Source: a virus
Direction: 5' to 3' (one strand)
IMG/VR virus record: IMGVR_UViG_3300025636_000018
Span: 1-30,225 of that record
Length of the DNA: 30,225 bases
A program made the position numbers and the translations under genes. Positions 8,002 through 15,706 of this stretch are shown here, one piece after another. The notes below the pieces were generated by a model, which ran no database searches, was not told where the DNA came from, and was given only the letters and a program-made list of their open reading frames with translations. How positions within the stretch are numbered: the first letter of the stretch is position 1; the number at the start of each line of letters is the position of its first letter.

Positions 8002-8351
8002 TGAAGTTAATTGGAACAAGCGGAAGTAAATCTTTTAAGATAATTCCAAGAGAATACATTACTGGTAGCATCACTGTTAATTTAAAAAGTGAGAGCACTG
8101 GATTAAATATAAGCATAACTCCAACAGCTTCAACAGACAGAAATTACTCAACTTTTACAGCAGATTTTGGAACGCTTACGGAGGGAGATTTCTATACGTT
8201 GGAAGTAAAGAATGGAAGCTCTGTAATTTATAAAGACAGAGTATTTTGCACAGACCAAACAATTAATCAATCCAACAACGATTATTACTCTGTTAATAGT
8301 GGAGAGTATGTCCAGGAGGATAGTTATGACAACGATTACATAATATTATGA
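8001..8351 (+). CDS. Small virion-associated hypothetical protein (116 aa)
   Basis: I chose the ATG at 8001 rather than an in-frame GTG at 7950, because the latter adds 17 residues translated from the regulatory gap. The protein starts MKLIGTSGSKSFKIIPREYI and then GSITVNLKSESTG, two short beta stretches, and ends in an acidic Tyr/Asp tail (EYVQEDSYDNDYIIL). The body resembles a small immunoglobulin-like beta-sandwich (YSTFTADFGTLTEGDFYTLEV). It overlaps the portal gene by four bases (ATGA), so the two are co-translated. I infer a head or connector accessory protein without a known name. Confidence 0.6.
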   Translation: MKLIGTSGSKSFKIIPREYITGSITVNLKSESTGLNISITPTASTDRNYSTFTADFGTLTEGDFYTLEVKNGSSVIYKDRVFCTDQTINQSNNDYYSVNSGEYVQEDSYDNDYIIL

Positions 8352-10168
8352 ATGATTTAAGAGTAGTAAATCTAAGCACATATACCAGTCCAGAGATTGT
8401 GGAGAAATCCAACAAAGAGTGGGTTGCTTATGGAAACGACAATAATTATTTCCAGTATCTTATTGACAGATATAATGGAAGTCCAACAAACAATGCTATT
8501 ATCAACGGAGTATCGGAGATGATATATGGAAAAGGATTGGATGCTTTAGATTCAAACAGAAAGCCAGAGCAATACGCAAAGATGATTTCTTTGTTTCATA
8601 AGGATTGTGTAAGAAAGCTCTGTTACGATTTGAAGCTTATGGGACAATGCTCCATGCAAGTGATATACTCAAAGGACAGAAAGACTGTTGCAAGAGTAGA
8701 GCATATTCCAGTGGAGAACTTGAGGGCAGAGAAGTGCAATGAGAAAGGAGAGGTTGAAGCGTATTACTATTCAGATAACTGGACTAAAGTAAAGAGAGCG
8801 GATGACTGCACAAGAATACCAGCTTTTGGTTATTCAAATGAATCAATCGAGATTGTATATGTAAAACCGTATCGAGCTGGATACAAATACTATTCCTCTC
8901 CAGATTATCAAGGTGGTCTTCAATACGCAGAGCTTGAGGAAGAGATAAGCAACTATCATCTCAATAACATCCTCAATGGTTTAGCACCAAGTATGCTAAT
9001 TAATTTTAACAATGGTACACCTAACGCCGAAGAGCGACAAATGTTAGAAAACCGTATTTACTCTAAATTTTCTGGCAGCTCCAACGCTGGTAAGTTTATC
9101 CTGGCTTTTAACGACAATCCAGAAAGTGCAGCAACTATTGAGCCAATCCAGTTAAGTGATGCTCACAATCAGTATCAGTTTTTATCAGATGAGAGCGGTA
9201 AGAAAATAATGGTAGCACACAGAGTAGTTTCTCCAATGCTTCTGGGAATCAAGGACAGCTCTGGACTTGGAAATAATGCAGAGGAACTTAAGACTGCAAG
9301 TACTTTAATGGATAACACTGTTATTAGACCATTTCAGACACTTTTGATTGATGCGTTTGACCAGATATTAGCTTACAACAGTATAGCTCTTAAATTATAC
9401 TTTAAAACGCTTCAACCACTTGAGTTTACTGATTTGGAGAACGTAGTTGATAAGGAAACAAGAGAAGAGGAAACTGGTGTTAAATTAAGCAAAGAGCTTC
9501 CAGATGAAATGGGGAGTGATATTGCAGATGCTTTGATTGAGCTCGGAGAAGATGAAGAGGAGCTCTTAAAGGACTTTGATATTATTGATGAGCGTGAGGT
9601 AAGTTATGAGCATGAAGAGGAGCTTGATGAAGTTATAACTGATTTAAACAAGCCAGAGGAAAAGAGTTTGCTTTCTAAGATTTGGGAGTTTGTAAGCACT
9701 GGAAGTGCAAAGCCATATCAAAAGAGTGATCAAGATGGAACTTCTAAGCAATCAAGAGAAGAGGGAAATGAATTTCTTGTAAGATATATGTATGCACCAG
9801 CAAGAACAAAATCTACTTCAAGACAATTCTGCTCAAAAATGGTAAGTGCTAAGAAAGTTTACAGAAAAGAGGACATTGTTGCAATGGAAAACAAAGCAGT
9901 AAACGCTGGATTCGGAAAAGATGGAAGCGATACTTATTCTATATGGCTTTATAAAGGTGGTGCAAGATGTAATCACAAATGGTTTAGAAAGACTTACGTT
10001 AGAAAAGAGGGTGCTAAAGGACTCGGAGATGCAATAAGCACGACAGAAGCCAGAAAGAGAGGTTTTAAGCCAGAAGCAAACGCACAGAAAGTTCCAGTTG
10101 CACCAAAAGATATGAAGTATAAAGGATATACAGCAGAGTATTGGAATAAAATGAAATTTAAAAACTAA
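8348..10168 (+). CDS. Portal protein with additional C-terminal Cys/His domain
   Basis: The 606-aa protein has the portal layout: WVAYGNDNNYFQYLIDRYNG near the start, the long clip and stem helices in the middle, and QPLEFTDLENVVDKETREEE near 370. Portals form the dodecameric ring for DNA entry and tail joining. After an acidic linker (about 385-445) a separate domain of about 130 residues follows. It contains FLVRYMYAPARTKSTSRQFC, KVYRKEDIVAME, DTYSIWLYKGGARCNHKWFRK and a basic end. Similar domains often sit on phage head morphogenesis or protease proteins (MuF-like C-termini), so this looks like a domain moved onto the portal. The gene lies after the capsid gene instead of beside the terminase. 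It meets the next gene at a TAATG junction. Confidence 0.85.
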   Translation: MNDLRVVNLSTYTSPEIVEKSNKEWVAYGNDNNYFQYLIDRYNGSPTNNAIINGVSEMIYGKGLDALDSNRKPEQYAKMISLFHKDCVRKLCYDLKLMGQCSMQVIYSKDRKTVARVEHIPVENLRAEKCNEKGEVEAYYYSDNWTKVKRADDCTRIPAFGYSNESIEIVYVKPYRAGYKYYSSPDYQGGLQYAELEEEISNYHLNNILNGLAPSMLINFNNGTPNAEERQMLENRIYSKFSGSSNAGKFILAFNDNPESAATIEPIQLSDAHNQYQFLSDESGKKIMVAHRVVSPMLLGIKDSSGLGNNAEELKTASTLMDNTVIRPFQTLLIDAFDQILAYNSIALKLYFKTLQPLEFTDLENVVDKETREEETGVKLSKELPDEMGSDIADALIELGEDEEELLKDFDIIDEREVSYEHEEELDEVITDLNKPEEKSLLSKIWEFVSTGSAKPYQKSDQDGTSKQSREEGNEFLVRYMYAPARTKSTSRQFCSKMVSAKKVYRKEDIVAMENKAVNAGFGKDGSDTYSIWLYKGGARCNHKWFRKTYVRKEGAKGLGDAISTTEARKRGFKPEANAQKVPVAPKDMKYKGYTAEYWNKMKFKN

Positions 10169-10668
10169 TGGCAACAGCACTATTCATAAGCAGAACTGAT
10201 CTTGTTAAGAACTCCATCATTGATGGAAATACTGACACGGACAAGTTCATACAATTTATAAAAGTAGCACAGCAAGTTGAGGTGCAGAATCTTCTTGGAA
10301 CTGATTTATACAATAAGATAAGTGCTGACATCATTGCAGATACTTTGTCTGGAGATTACCTTGATCTTGTAAATAATTATGTGCAACCGACTTTGATTTG
10401 GTTTGCTCAAATGACATACATTCCTTTTGCTGCTTATCAAATAAAAAACGGAGGAGTATTTAAGCATTCAAGCGAAACTGCACAAAATGTAGAAAAAAAT
10501 GAAGTTGATTACTTAGTATCGAAAGCAAGAGAATACGCTAACTATTACTCAACAAGAATGGTTGACTATTTATGTTTCAATGATTCAAAGTTTCCAGAGT
10601 ATAGAAGTAACTCGAATGAAGATATTTCTCCAGATACTGACACAACGTTTAATGGTTGGGTTTTATGA
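10168..10668 (+). CDS. Head-tail connector / head completion protein
   Basis: The 166-aa protein directly follows the portal. It starts MATALFISRTDLVKNSIIDG and carries helices such as DKFIQFIKVAQQVEVQNLLG and a Trp/Met-rich middle (QPTLIWFAQMTYIPFAAYQI). This is the pattern of the small all-helical connector proteins that bind below the portal in Bacteroidota phages (the group often listed as DUF6712). The later helix VDYLVSKAREYANYYSTRMVDYL also fits. Its stop overlaps the following small gene (ATGA). The connector role is inferred from family look and position. Confidence 0.7.
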   Translation: MATALFISRTDLVKNSIIDGNTDTDKFIQFIKVAQQVEVQNLLGTDLYNKISADIIADTLSGDYLDLVNNYVQPTLIWFAQMTYIPFAAYQIKNGGVFKHSSETAQNVEKNEVDYLVSKAREYANYYSTRMVDYLCFNDSKFPEYRSNSNEDISPDTDTTFNGWVL

Positions 10669-10790
10669 GATATAAGGTAAAAAAAACTAACCTTAATAAA
10701 TTAAAAAACTATATAGAAACTAAAAGCGAAAAAGAAGCTAAAAGGTTTTATAGTGATATTATAAGCAGAAATAAAAAACATGTTAAGTAA
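10665..10790 (+). CDS. Small basic hypothetical protein (41 aa)
   Basis: The ORF starts inside the connector stop (ATGA) and ends 11 bases into the next gene. The product is Lys-rich: MRYKVKKTNLNKLKNYIETK, then KRFYSDIISRNKKHVK. There is no signal or membrane segment. The tight coupling suggests real translation. I do not recognise it. Confidence 0.5.
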   Translation: MRYKVKKTNLNKLKNYIETKSEKEAKRFYSDIISRNKKHVK

Positions 10791-11244
10791 GATAGTAAAA
10801 GCTAAACATAGTAATAAAATTAACAGGCTTAAAGAAGCAAACCCTGTACATAAAGATAAGGTAGCTATAAGTTGGAGACACTATCACAGTAATACTTCGA
10901 CTTTTACGCTTTATGATACAGGAATGACTGCTACATTCCCTTATGCTTATGGCACTATCCCTGTACCTTTTGATTGCTATGTTTCTAGTGTTACTATGAC
11001 TGCAAACAAATATAGTAGCTATGGTACACCTACAGGAACAAGTGGAACTATATATATATATAAGGGTTTAAATACTTTAGTTACTTCTAAAACACTAAGC
11101 TATACTGCAAGTCAAGGAATGGTATTAACATTTGATTTTGGTACTACTGCTCCTATTGATGCTGATGAAAAAATTACTATACGTTGGTATGCTAATGGTA
11201 TATGGCGTTATATGAATAGTACAACAATATTAACAGAAAGATAA
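10780..11244 (+). CDS. Putative tail fibre-associated or adhesion protein
   Basis: A basic N-terminal 30 residues (MLSKIVKAKHSNKINRLKEA) could anchor the protein to the particle. The remaining 120 are beta-rich with repeated Thr, Ser, Tyr and Gly (TFTLYDTGMTATFPYAYGTI, YSSYGTPTGTSGTIYIYKG, FDFGTTAPIDADEKITIRW). This is typical of a trimeric fibre or jelly-roll tip. It joins the next fibre gene at a TAATG junction. Binding to the host surface is inferred from composition and neighbours only. Confidence 0.5.
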   Translation: MLSKIVKAKHSNKINRLKEANPVHKDKVAISWRHYHSNTSTFTLYDTGMTATFPYAYGTIPVPFDCYVSSVTMTANKYSSYGTPTGTSGTIYIYKGLNTLVTSKTLSYTASQGMVLTFDFGTTAPIDADEKITIRWYANGIWRYMNSTTILTER

Positions 11245-12506
11245 TGAGTAAACCTAAATTAGCACTAATACCAAGCGGATATAAAGGAGGAGATGGAGAG
11301 GGTACAGTATATAGTATTCTACCCAATGATGCAAGTGGAGATTTTGACTATGAAAGAAATGGTTATGCTACAAGAGTGCGTAAAGATGGACTTATAGAAG
11401 AATTAACAGTAGATGATACACCAAGATTAGATTGGTTAAATAGCAACTGTCCTAGTTTACTTTTAGAGCCACAAAGAACAAATTTAATTTTGTTTAGTGA
11501 GCAATTTTCAGGGACAAATTGGGATACACTTAATACAACAATAACTTCAAATACTGTTATTTCTCCTAATGGTACAATGACTGCTAATACATTACAAAGA
11601 ACTTCTACAAGTGCTTCTTATAGGAGGAACACTATAAGCAAGTCAGCAAGTGCCATAACTTATACAACATCAATGTTTATAAAAAAAGGAAGTGGCAATT
11701 ATTTCGCTTTAAGAACACAAGGTCTTTATCCATCAAGGGCTATTTTTAGATTTAGATTTGATACGGAAGAAATTTATAATGCAGAGGAATTTTCTAATTT
11801 TACTATATTAGATTATGGTGTTGAAAATTATTCAAATGGTTGGTATAGGTTGCATTTTACATATACATCAGACACACATACAGATTTACGTATTGTTTTT
11901 ACTCCACGAGAAAGTAATGGGAACGTAGTCGCTCCTGATACTTCTGATAGCTCTTATGCTTATGTGTGGGGTGCACAAACAGAAGTTGCAAATTATGTTT
12001 CAAGCTATATAAAAACAGAAGCAAGTGCAGTAACAAGATTAAAAGATGATTGTCATTTGTTAAATCAAACACTATTTACTGATTATCCTTTTACAGTTTA
12101 CGCAAAGGCAAAAGTAGATAATTTCTCAAATGTTGCTTTTAGTCTTATTGATAGCCTTGCAAGTAATAAATATTTATCTATTCAATTTACTTCATCTTCA
12201 CAAATAGGGGTTTTAAGGCGAGATGCTTCAAATAATGATAGTGATTATTATACTTTTAGCTATTCAATAGGGGATACTTTAAAAATAGCTATTTCTTATG
12301 TTAATGATACATCATATAAATTATATGTAAATGGAACAGAATTAGCAGATATAACAAGCGGGTTATCTATACCTTTTGACCATAATGATATTAGTTTAGG
12401 GCAATTTAGAATTGCAAGTGATACCGGCACACGAAACAGTATTGACGATTTTAGAGTTTATGACTATACACTAACTGATACAGAATTAACAGAATTAACA
12501 AAATGA
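11244..12506 (+). CDS. Tail fibre / receptor-binding protein with concanavalin A-like domain
   Basis: The N-terminal 80 residues contain the LLEPQRTNLILFSEQF motif well known from phage fibre proteins, followed by a beta-sandwich (residues 85-260) with NGWYRLHFTYTSD and YVWGAQTEVANYVSSYIKT, the usual end of such modules. Residues about 270-420 form a second domain like LamG/concanavalin A: PFTVYAKAKVDNFSNVAFSL, LKIAISYVNDTSYKLYVNG and the closing IDDFRVYDYTLTDTELTEL, a very characteristic final strand. These domains bind sugars, so this is the best receptor-binding candidate. It overlaps the following gene by four bases. Confidence 0.72.
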   Translation: MSKPKLALIPSGYKGGDGEGTVYSILPNDASGDFDYERNGYATRVRKDGLIEELTVDDTPRLDWLNSNCPSLLLEPQRTNLILFSEQFSGTNWDTLNTTITSNTVISPNGTMTANTLQRTSTSASYRRNTISKSASAITYTTSMFIKKGSGNYFALRTQGLYPSRAIFRFRFDTEEIYNAEEFSNFTILDYGVENYSNGWYRLHFTYTSDTHTDLRIVFTPRESNGNVVAPDTSDSSYAYVWGAQTEVANYVSSYIKTEASAVTRLKDDCHLLNQTLFTDYPFTVYAKAKVDNFSNVAFSLIDSLASNKYLSIQFTSSSQIGVLRRDASNNDSDYYTFSYSIGDTLKIAISYVNDTSYKLYVNGTELADITSGLSIPFDHNDISLGQFRIASDTGTRNSIDDFRVYDYTLTDTELTELTK

Positions 12507-12835
12507 TAAAAGTAGGCAAATATATATTTGATAGCGAGGAACAAGCTGAAACTAAAATAAAAGGTTTAGGGGTAGATACTGATGAAAATGGTAATGAATA
12601 CCCAACGCATAACCACGCAATAGTAAGACTAGGAAGAGAAGTAATAGAAGAGGGTGAAACTGATGCAGATGGTAATGTAATTAAAGAAACTGTACTAAGT
12701 GAAAAATACTTATTAGATCTAGTATGGAATGGTATAGAGGAGCACCCATACGGTTGGAAGAGCTATGCAGTAACACCAAGTGGAGAGCCTTTACACAACT
12801 TTTATGGTATTGATTATTTAGAAAATAAAATGTAA
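12503..12835 (+). CDS. Hypothetical tail-region protein (110 aa)
   Basis: The protein is acidic and begins MIKVGKYIFDSEEQAETKIK. It contains DENGNEYPTHNHAIVRLG, DADGNVIKETVLSEKYLLDL and a final WKSYAVTPSGEPLHNFYGID. It looks like one small alpha/beta domain. Similar short proteins often follow fibre genes in flavobacterial phages and may act in fibre folding or attachment, but I know no function. It overlaps its neighbours at both ends, ending in TAATG at the holin-like gene. Confidence 0.55.
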   Translation: MIKVGKYIFDSEEQAETKIKGLGVDTDENGNEYPTHNHAIVRLGREVIEEGETDADGNVIKETVLSEKYLLDLVWNGIEEHPYGWKSYAVTPSGEPLHNFYGIDYLENKM

Positions 12836-13008
12836 TGAGTGTACAAGATTTAAGGATAGCTTTTTTTAATGCCATAAGTTTAGGGATAAGTTTTACTGCA
12901 GTAGAAAATAGTTTAAAGATTATTCTTCTACTAGCTTCTATAATATACACGTTCCAAAAGATATACGAAACGTACAAGAAAAAAAAGTCTAATGACAAAG
13001 AACTTTAA
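12835..13008 (+). CDS. Putative holin-like small membrane protein (57 aa)
   Basis: This short gene links the fibre region to the endolysin. The N-terminal 20 residues could be an amphipathic helix (MSVQDLRIAFFNAISLGISF), the middle is a membrane segment (SLKIILLLASIIYTF, about 26-40), and the end is very basic (YKKKKSNDKEL), which places the C-terminus in the cytoplasm. Size, single clear membrane helix, charged tail and 17-base overlap with the endolysin gene all fit a holin or another lysis timing protein. The family cannot be named from sequence. Confidence 0.6.
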   Translation: MSVQDLRIAFFNAISLGISFTAVENSLKIILLLASIIYTFQKIYETYKKKKSNDKEL

Positions 13009-13375
13009 AATTCATGAGTTTGAATGTAAGTGCGGTTGCAAGATGCCACTGGAAGTTTATGAGAATATCATCAAACTTGCTGGACAGCTCCAGAGGTTAA
13101 GAGATTATACTGGAAGACCAATCACAATAAACAGTGCTTACAGATGTCCAGATCATAATTCTAAAATAAAAGGAAGTAGCAGAAGCCAGCACTTATTGGG
13201 TAAGGCAGCAGATATCACAATCCAAAGCTTGAAGCCAGCAGAAGTCTTTGTAATTATTGAGGACTTGATTGATATGGGAGAACTTTTGCAAGGTGGAGTT
13301 GGAGCTTATGATACGTTTACTCACTATGATATAAGAAGAACAAAAGCACGTTGGAATTATGCCAGGAAAGTATAA
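12992..13375 (+). CDS. Endolysin, peptidase M15A (D-Ala-D-Ala carboxypeptidase-like)
   Basis: The 127-aa protein is a single M15A domain that cuts peptidoglycan stem peptides. The family motifs are all visible: SAYRCPDHN (48-56), SQHLLGKAADI (65-75) with zinc ligands H67 and D74, and FTHYDIR with the third ligand H111. Four Cys lie close to the ends of conserved loops (C12, C14, C16, C52). There is no signal peptide, so a holin is needed for access to the wall. It overlaps holin-like genes on both sides (12835-13008 and 13359-13838), forming a compact lysis cassette. Confidence 0.9.
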   Translation: MTKNFKIHEFECKCGCKMPLEVYENIIKLAGQLQRLRDYTGRPITINSAYRCPDHNSKIKGSSRSQHLLGKAADITIQSLKPAEVFVIIEDLIDMGELLQGGVGAYDTFTHYDIRRTKARWNYARKV

Positions 13376-13838
13376 ACAGAAACATGGAACTACAAGAGTT
13401 GGAGATGCTCTACGTTGGTTAGTTAGACAAGGAAAGGAAGTAGCTCCAGAAATTCTTACTGTTGCTGGAAGCATTACCGGTATAGATCAATTGAAAGAGT
13501 TAGCTGATAAGATAAAAGGAGACAAGGAGCTTTCAGAGATTGACAAAGAGATGCTACTAGAAGAGCTAAGATACGACATGATTGAGATGCAAGAAACAAC
13601 TAAGCGTTGGGTTGCAGATATGAATAGTGATTCCTGGCTTTCTAAAAACATAAGACCATTATCTCTGGGTTTTTTAACAATTACTTTATTTATTTACATA
13701 ATTCTTGACAGCTCTTTGGATGGGTTTAAGATTGATTCTAACTGGATTGATTTATTGTCTTCACTTTTATTGTTGGTTTATGGAGGATACTTTGGAATGA
13801 GGTCAGCAGAAAAAATCACTAAACACTGGAAAAAATAA
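13359..13838 (+). CDS. Holin-like membrane protein (GTA-type 3TM holin family look)
   Basis: Residues 15-50 hold a weakly hydrophobic helix (VAPEILTVAGSITGIDQLKE), 50-85 are charged and helical, and two clear membrane segments follow: LSLGFLTITLFIYIILDSSL (101-120) and WIDLLSSLLLLVYGGYFGM (129-147). The linking sequence RWVADMNSDSWLSKNIRPLS is a hallmark I associate with the 3TM holin group of gene transfer agents and Bacteroidota phages. The end is basic (EKITKHWKK). The gene overlaps the endolysin by 17 bases. It is the second holin candidate of the cassette and might serve as holin or antiholin. Confidence 0.7.
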   Translation: MPGKYKQKHGTTRVGDALRWLVRQGKEVAPEILTVAGSITGIDQLKELADKIKGDKELSEIDKEMLLEELRYDMIEMQETTKRWVADMNSDSWLSKNIRPLSLGFLTITLFIYIILDSSLDGFKIDSNWIDLLSSLLLLVYGGYFGMRSAEKITKHWKK

Positions 13839-13842
13839 TTTT

Positions 13843-13877
13843 TTTGTTTTATATTTAAAAAATAATATATAACTTTG
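13843..13877 (+). promoter_or_regulatory. Bacteroidota-type promoter before ninG
   Basis: TTTG at 13843-13846 and TAACTTTG at 13870-13877 with 23 bases between match the flavobacterial TTG-N17-23-TAnnTTTG consensus. It reads into the early region. Confidence 0.6.
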
Positions 13878-13971
13878 AGCTATTTATTATAAAAAAATGT
13901 TTTCTAATTATATAGATACATATATTTCTAAAAAAATAGCAATAAATATATGACTTCGGAATTGTAATCTT

Positions 13972-14370
13972 ATGCCAAAAAAAACTTTAAAATACTGGAA
14001 AACTAAGATTGACAAAGTATTTCACGAATATATAAGGAGAAGAGATGCAGACAATGAATCTGGATACTGCTCTTGTATATCTTGTGGAAAGCAAGTGCAC
14101 TTTTCTGAAACTGATGCTGGACATTTTATATCAAGGCAACATCTTATTACACGATATGATGAAAGGAACGTTCATGCACAGTGTCGTAAATGCAACCGCT
14201 TTGAATATGGGAGACAGTATGAATACAGCTTGAAGCTTGGAGAGGAGTTAAGTCAAGAGCTTCTTACATTATCAAGAGGAGTGCTTAAACTTACTGATCC
14301 AGAATGGTTGGAAGTATTCCAGGATTTCAAGACTAAGCTTGATGATCTTAAAAGCAAGCAAAACTTTTAA
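13972..14370 (+). CDS. ninG: NinG/Rap-like recombination nuclease
   Basis: The 132-aa protein matches phage lambda NinG (Rap), which binds and cuts recombination intermediates such as Holliday junctions. A Cys group CSCISCGK (33-40) and a later CRKC pair (71-74) probably hold zinc. Between them runs DAGHFISRQHLITRYDERNV, then HAQC, the strongly conserved HNH-like core of this family. The length is close to the C-terminal core of NinG. The gene opens the DNA metabolism region, after a promoter and before a terminator, so it forms a single-gene unit. Lambda Rap assists Red recombination; here a RecE-like exonuclease (21205) and SSB-like protein (15336) could be its partners. Confidence 0.85.
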   Translation: MPKKTLKYWKTKIDKVFHEYIRRRDADNESGYCSCISCGKQVHFSETDAGHFISRQHLITRYDERNVHAQCRKCNRFEYGRQYEYSLKLGEELSQELLTLSRGVLKLTDPEWLEVFQDFKTKLDDLKSKQNF

Positions 14371-14377
14371 TTGTTAA

Positions 14378-14507
14378 TAACTCTCTACGGTTTTAATCTC
14401 TATTTTTTATTTATTATCTATATTTGATTAAAGATATAATCTTTGTTTTTTGTTATCAAAGAGTTAACCAACTCGGAAAGAGCCACCTTGATAGGTGGTT
14501 TTTTTTT
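14378..14507 (+). ncRNA. Structured 3' region or small RNA between ninG and next operon
   Basis: The 209 bases without a gene after ninG hold several nested inverted repeats. TAACTCT (14378-14384) can pair with AGAGTTA (14460-14466). AAAGAT-ATA-ATCTTT lies at 14430-14444. GAGTT-AACC-AACTC lies at 14461-14474, then the terminator hairpin follows. The second and third choices exclude the first, as in switching RNAs. It may be just a 3' untranslated region; a separate transcript is unproven. Confidence 0.35.
14481..14507 (+). terminator. Rho-independent terminator after ninG
   Basis: AGCCACCT pairs with AGGTGGTT (one G-T pair) around a TGAT loop and runs into nine T. This is the strongest hairpin of the early region and closes the ninG unit. 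Confidence 0.9.
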
Positions 14508-14514
14508 GTAATAA

Positions 14515-14547
14515 TTTGTGAATAATTAAAATATTTTTATAACTTTG
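14515..14547 (+). promoter_or_regulatory. Bacteroidota-type promoter before 14580 operon
   Basis: TTTG (14515-14518), 21 bases, then TAACTTTG (14540-14547). The -7 box is identical to that at 13870. Transcription would start near 14553, leaving a short leader before the ATG at 14580. Confidence 0.65.
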
Positions 14548-14579
14548 GGATATTATTAACTTTTTATAACATTAAACAA

Positions 14580-14780
14580 ATGAATTTATTAGAAAGATTG
14601 AAGCCACATTATAAGCAAGAGCTTGAGAAGTGGAACTTAAAGATTCCAGATTTAGTTGCAAGAATCAGTGAAGATTTAGAAAACGAGAGATTTGTTCACA
14701 AACTTAGGTATGAAACAATCATTGACTTAAATTTTGTCTTTGGGAGTTTAGATGCTTTCCAATTTTTTGAAGAGCTATGA
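14580..14780 (+). CDS. Hypothetical early protein (66 aa)
   Basis: This is the first gene after a good promoter, so it is probably expressed early. It is a small helical protein: MNLLERLKPHYKQELEKWNL, then ISEDLENERFVHKLRYETII and DAFQFFEEL. There are no Cys and no membrane segment. I do not recognise it. Its position before recombination genes could mean a takeover or accessory role. It ends at an ATGA overlap with the next ORF. Confidence 0.6.
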   Translation: MNLLERLKPHYKQELEKWNLKIPDLVARISEDLENERFVHKLRYETIIDLNFVFGSLDAFQFFEEL

Positions 14781-14920
14781 CACATACAGAAGATGTAAGG
14801 AGAGTATCATCTCCATCACAAGTTGATTTTTTAAACGCAAGAATTGAAGCTCTTGAAAAGCGTGTAGAATTTCTTGAAGCATTAATTGAAGTAAATAATT
14901 TAATAACAGAAGAGGAATGA
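14777..14920 (+). CDS. Small coiled-coil protein (47 aa)
   Basis: The ORF fills the gap exactly, with ATGA overlaps at both ends, which supports its reality. Residues 15-45 form one heptad-like helix (VDFLNARIEALEKRVEFLEA, then LIEVNNLITEEE), so the protein may form a dimer or bind a partner. The N-terminus is polar. Function unknown. Confidence 0.6.
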   Translation: MTHTEDVRRVSSPSQVDFLNARIEALEKRVEFLEALIEVNNLITEEE

Positions 14921-15324
14921 ATAAACAAAAACTAACAGAGTTATACAAAAAGTATAACCTTACAAAAGAAGATTTCTTTAAACATCAACACTATACAATC
15001 ATTACAAGACAAGGAATTGACAAGATACAAGCTCTTGAGCAAATGAGCGTTAGTTATGAAGTTATAAGATGTGAGCCAAATTTCGCAGTATTTAAAGCTC
15101 ATGCAGAGAAAGATGGAAAGAGTATTGAAACCTTTGGAAGTGCTTTGAAAGGAGCTAATTACAAAGATGGAAATACTAACTCGTGGTACGTTCCAGAGAT
15201 GGCAGAAAAACGTGCAATGAGCAGAGCAGTTTTGAAACTAACTGGCTTTTATGAACTCGGAGTATTCGGAGAAGATGAAAGCGAAAGTTTCAAGAAACCA
15301 AAAACAGAATTTAAAACCCTTTAA
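14917..15324 (+). CDS. Hypothetical protein, possibly a single-strand annealing type
   Basis: The 135-aa protein contains SIETFGSALKGANYKDGNTN, then SWYVPEMAEKRAMSRAVLKL and GVFGEDE. The stretch EMAEKRAMSRAVLKLTG followed by an acidic GEDE turn resembles the pattern shared by phage annealing proteins of the ERF/Rad52 kind, where such a helix lies in the DNA-binding core. The chain is shorter than a usual annealing protein, so this is a guess. The next genes, SSB-like and Sak4-like, favour a recombination role. A Lys-rich C-terminal tail follows (FKKPKTEFKTL). Confidence 0.45.
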   Translation: MNKQKLTELYKKYNLTKEDFFKHQHYTIITRQGIDKIQALEQMSVSYEVIRCEPNFAVFKAHAEKDGKSIETFGSALKGANYKDGNTNSWYVPEMAEKRAMSRAVLKLTGFYELGVFGEDESESFKKPKTEFKTL

Positions 15325-15335
15325 TATATATAAAT

Positions 15336-15638
15336 ATGAGTGCATTAATTAATTTTAGTTTAAATGTAGCAAAGCTACCAAAGGAGAAGTTTATTGCTGG
15401 AAAAGATGGAGCAGTTTACGTAAATCTCACAATGAGCGTCAATGATGAAACAAGATACGGTAACAATACTGGAATCTATGTCAGTCAATCTCAAGAGGAG
15501 AGAGAAGCCAAAAAGCAAAAGACTTACTTAGGCAATGGAAAAGTGGTCTGGAACAATGGCACAATCGTAAATGCAGAGCGTGAAGCAGCTCCAGAAGTGG
15601 AAGCTTCTCCACAAGAATCAGCAGATCTACCTTTTTAA
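15336..15638 (+). CDS. SSB-like single-strand DNA binding protein
   Basis: The 100-aa protein has a short beta-rich body that could be an OB fold (MSALINFSLNVAKLPKEKF, AVYVNLTMSVNDETRYGNN). A Glu/Ala/Ser-rich tail follows and ends ESADLPF. This acidic tip ending in Pro-Phe mirrors the DDDIPF tip of bacterial SSB, which docks repair and replication proteins. Several Lys lie in the middle (REAKKQKTYLGNGK). It precedes an ATPase of recombination type. The role is inferred from the tail and position; the OB fold needs a structure model. Confidence 0.6.
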   Translation: MSALINFSLNVAKLPKEKFIAGKDGAVYVNLTMSVNDETRYGNNTGIYVSQSQEEREAKKQKTYLGNGKVVWNNGTIVNAEREAAPEVEASPQESADLPF

Positions 15639-15645
15639 TTTTAAG

Positions 15646-15672
15646 AGGGGAGCTTCGGCTTCCCTTTTTTTT
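15646..15672 (+). terminator. Rho-independent terminator with TTCG loop after SSB-like gene
   Basis: GGGGAGC (15647-15653) pairs with GCTTCCC (15658-15664) around a TTCG tetraloop, one G-T pair, followed by eight T. Confidence 0.9.
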
Positions 15673-15706
15673 ATATATTTATGATAACAAAAAACTATAT
15701 TAAAAA

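Noticed and set aside
7829-8116. - strand ORF of 95 aa across the portal leader
   Set aside because: It covers the regulatory gap and the start of a real + strand gene, its product is an unlikely hydrophobic mix, and no other - strand protein gene exists here.
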